The translations under genes were made by a program, and so were the position numbers. From Euryarchaeota archaeon UBA111 (GTDB taxonomy: Archaea > Thermoplasmatota > Poseidoniia > Poseidoniales > Poseidoniaceae), in NCBI GenBank assembly GCA_002506025.1, contig DAWS01000101.1, positions 1 to 15,372 on the forward strand: a stretch of DNA of 15,372 nt, given 5' to 3'. Positions 14,302-15,372 of this stretch are shown here, one piece after another. The first letter of the stretch is position 1, and every line of letters begins with the position of its first letter. Under the pieces are notes generated by a model. That model did not search any database. It was not told the DNA's origin and saw nothing but the letters and a program-made list of their open reading frames with translations.

Positions 14302-15372
14302 ATGCAACCAGCCCCCCCACCCCAGCCTGCGCCAGCGCAGCCAGGGATGCCAGCAGCACCTGCACCAGCACCGCCAATGCCAGCGGCACCACCAATGCCA
14401 GCAGCACCGGCGCCAGCGGCTCCAATGCCAGCAGCACCAGCAGCACCTGCACCAGCAGCCCCAGTAGCGCCAGCCGCTCCGGCCCAGCCGAAGCACCAAA
14501 GTAGCCCAGAAGTTCGTGAGAGACTTTCTGCTGTCGGAGCGATCGCTCAAGCGATTAGCGCCGAGGTTCAGAAAGTAATTATCGGTAAAGCTCACATTAT
14601 CGATAATGTTCTAATCAATATTCTGTCCAACGGAAATCTTCTGTTCGAGGATTATCCGGGATTAGCTAAGACTTTGATGACCAACACTTTCGCCGATGCA
14701 CTTGGCTGTGATTTCAAGCGTGTGCAATTCACACCTGACTTGCTACCCGCAGATATCACCGGTACCAACGTATATGATGCAAAGAAGGGTGAGTTTACTT
14801 TCAAACCAGGTCCACTGTTCTGTAACTTGTTACTAGCTGACGAGATTAACCGTGCTCCGCCAAAGACACAGGCAGCATTGCTTGAAGCTATGCAAGAGAA
14901 GCAAGTGACCATCGGAACAGTAACCCACAAGTTACCAGCACCGTTCATTGTTATGGCAACCCAAAACCCTGTTGAGCAAGAAGGTACTTATCCGCTACCA
15001 GAAGCACAGCTTGACCGATTTATGTTTAAGATGTCAGTCGGTTATCCAGACAGAGCAGATGAAGACGAAATTCTTGCCCGACGTATCTCCCGTGGAAAAG
15101 ATGCTGTAGATGTTGATGTTATTACCGACCCTCAGCGTGTAATCGCTATGCAACAAGCATGTGAGGATGTATACGTTGACCCTGCACTAAGGATGTATAT
15201 GGTGGAAATTGTAGCAAGAACTAGAGAAGACCCGAGGGTACTTGTTGGTTCATCGCCTCGTGGTTCTCAAGCGCTATTGAAGACCTCGAGAGCTGCTGCA
15301 GCGCTCAGAGGCAGAGATTTCGTTACGCCTGATGATGTCAAAGCAATTGCAGAACTAGCAATCGCTCACAGA
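14302..15372 (+). CDS. MoxR-family AAA+ ATPase with Pro/Ala-rich N-terminal leader (cut by the right edge)
   Basis: The frame runs from ATG 14302 to the last base, giving 357 residues without a stop. Residues 1-62 are almost only Pro, Ala, Met and Gln. The MoxR core follows: VQKVIIGK near 89-96, Walker A LFEDYPGLAKT (114-124), Walker B LLLADEINRAPPKTQAALLEAMQE (176-199), sensor-1 region MATQNPVEQEGTYPLPEAQLDRF (218-240) and the sensor-2-like GSSPRGSQALL (316-326). The Asp in place of the first Walker A Gly is common in MoxR proteins, so ATP binding should be intact. MoxR ATPases act as chaperones in assembling or activating protein complexes, usually with VWA-domain partners. It is co-transcribed with the DUF4350 gene 16 bases upstream. 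DUF58 and VWA genes are expected beyond the edge. Confidence 0.92.
   Translation, partial: MQPAPPPQPAPAQPGMPAAPAPAPPMPAAPPMPAAPAPAAPMPAAPAAPAPAAPVAPAAPAQPKHQSSPEVRERLSAVGAIAQAISAEVQKVIIGKAHIIDNVLINILSNGNLLFEDYPGLAKTLMTNTFADALGCDFKRVQFTPDLLPADITGTNVYDAKKGEFTFKPGPLFCNLLLADEINRAPPKTQAALLEAMQEKQVTIGTVTHKLPAPFIVMATQNPVEQEGTYPLPEAQLDRFMFKMSVGYPDRADEDEILARRISRGKDAVDVDVITDPQRVIAMQQACEDVYVDPALRMYMVEIVARTREDPRVLVGSSPRGSQALLKTSRAAAALRGRDFVTPDDVKAIAELAIAHR
14347..14438 (+). repeat. Imperfect repeats ATGCCAGCNGCACC encoding MPAAP
   Basis: Four copies of ATGCCAGCNGCACC start at 14347, 14377, 14395 and 14425 and encode MPAAP at residues 16, 26, 32 and 42. They are separated by further Pro/Ala codons, and the low-complexity zone runs from about 14305 to 14490. 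The spacing (30, 18 and 30 bases) suggests growth by slippage or unequal exchange. The zone is C-rich on this strand, unlike the neighbouring genes. Confidence 0.8.

Noticed and set aside
14173..14595. Minus-strand open frame rich in Trp, Cys and Arg opposite the start of the MoxR gene
   Set aside because: It is the complement of the Pro/Ala repeat codons; the plus strand has a strong ribosome binding site and a conserved AAA+ domain.
14643..14673. Possible loss of ATP binding in MoxR because Walker A begins with Asp instead of Gly
   Set aside because: EDxPGxxKT is a frequent MoxR variant and the Lys, Thr and Walker B acidic residues are intact.

Overview
The window looks like a chromosomal stretch of a marine planktonic euryarchaeon, most likely Marine Group II (Candidatus Poseidoniales) or a close Thermoplasmatota relative. 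The reasons are archaeal-style TATA-like boxes about 33-43 nt upstream of several starts, very short leaders, few strong Shine-Dalgarno sites, two secreted subtilases side by side (one with a PGF-type C-terminal sorting tail), and archaeal-type secreted proteins mixed with bacterial-type genes (oligoribonuclease, a PlsC-like acyltransferase). The taxon is inferred from gene content; no rRNA or tRNA gene is present to confirm it.

Layout. The left edge (1-318) is the C-terminal part of an XdhC/CoxI-type molybdenum-cofactor chaperone. Converging on it is a minus-strand pair: a DUF2071-DCC (DUF393) fusion gene followed by orn (2043 down to 310). A compact divergent promoter region (2044-2147) separates this pair from two plus-strand subtilases. 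The first is anchored by an N-terminal membrane helix. The second is a classical secreted preproprotein with a C-terminal PGF-like anchor. A membrane-associated LPLAT/PlsC-like acyltransferase follows (5530-7119).

The centre (7181-11564) is a tight three-gene operon for a molybdenum hydroxylase: [2Fe-2S] subunit, molybdopterin subunit, FAD subunit. The FAD subunit carries the cysteine-rich insertion that holds an extra [4Fe-4S] cluster in 4-hydroxybenzoyl-CoA reductase (HcrB), and the large subunit has the RGHG motif I associate with that branch. The XdhC-like protein at the left edge is a plausible maturation factor for this enzyme. No CoA ligase or benzoyl-CoA reductase gene is in the window, so the substrate is open.

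The right part holds a secreted, C-terminally anchored protein starting at a TTG directly after the hcrB-like stop, then a DUF4350 membrane protein and a MoxR-family AAA+ ATPase that runs off the right edge. The MoxR protein has an unusual 60-residue Pro/Ala/Met repeat leader. DUF4350 and MoxR genes commonly sit together with DUF58/VWA genes, which would be expected just beyond the window.

The least explained features are the Hcr-type enzyme with its extended subunits, the dyads sitting on or beside TATA boxes at 2067-2090 and 12609-12628, the MoxR leader, and the acyltransferase in a presumed ether-lipid archaeon. I saw no CRISPR array, insertion sequence, tRNA or rRNA. Genes or short promoter gaps fill the whole window; no gene-free stretch exceeds about 110 bases.
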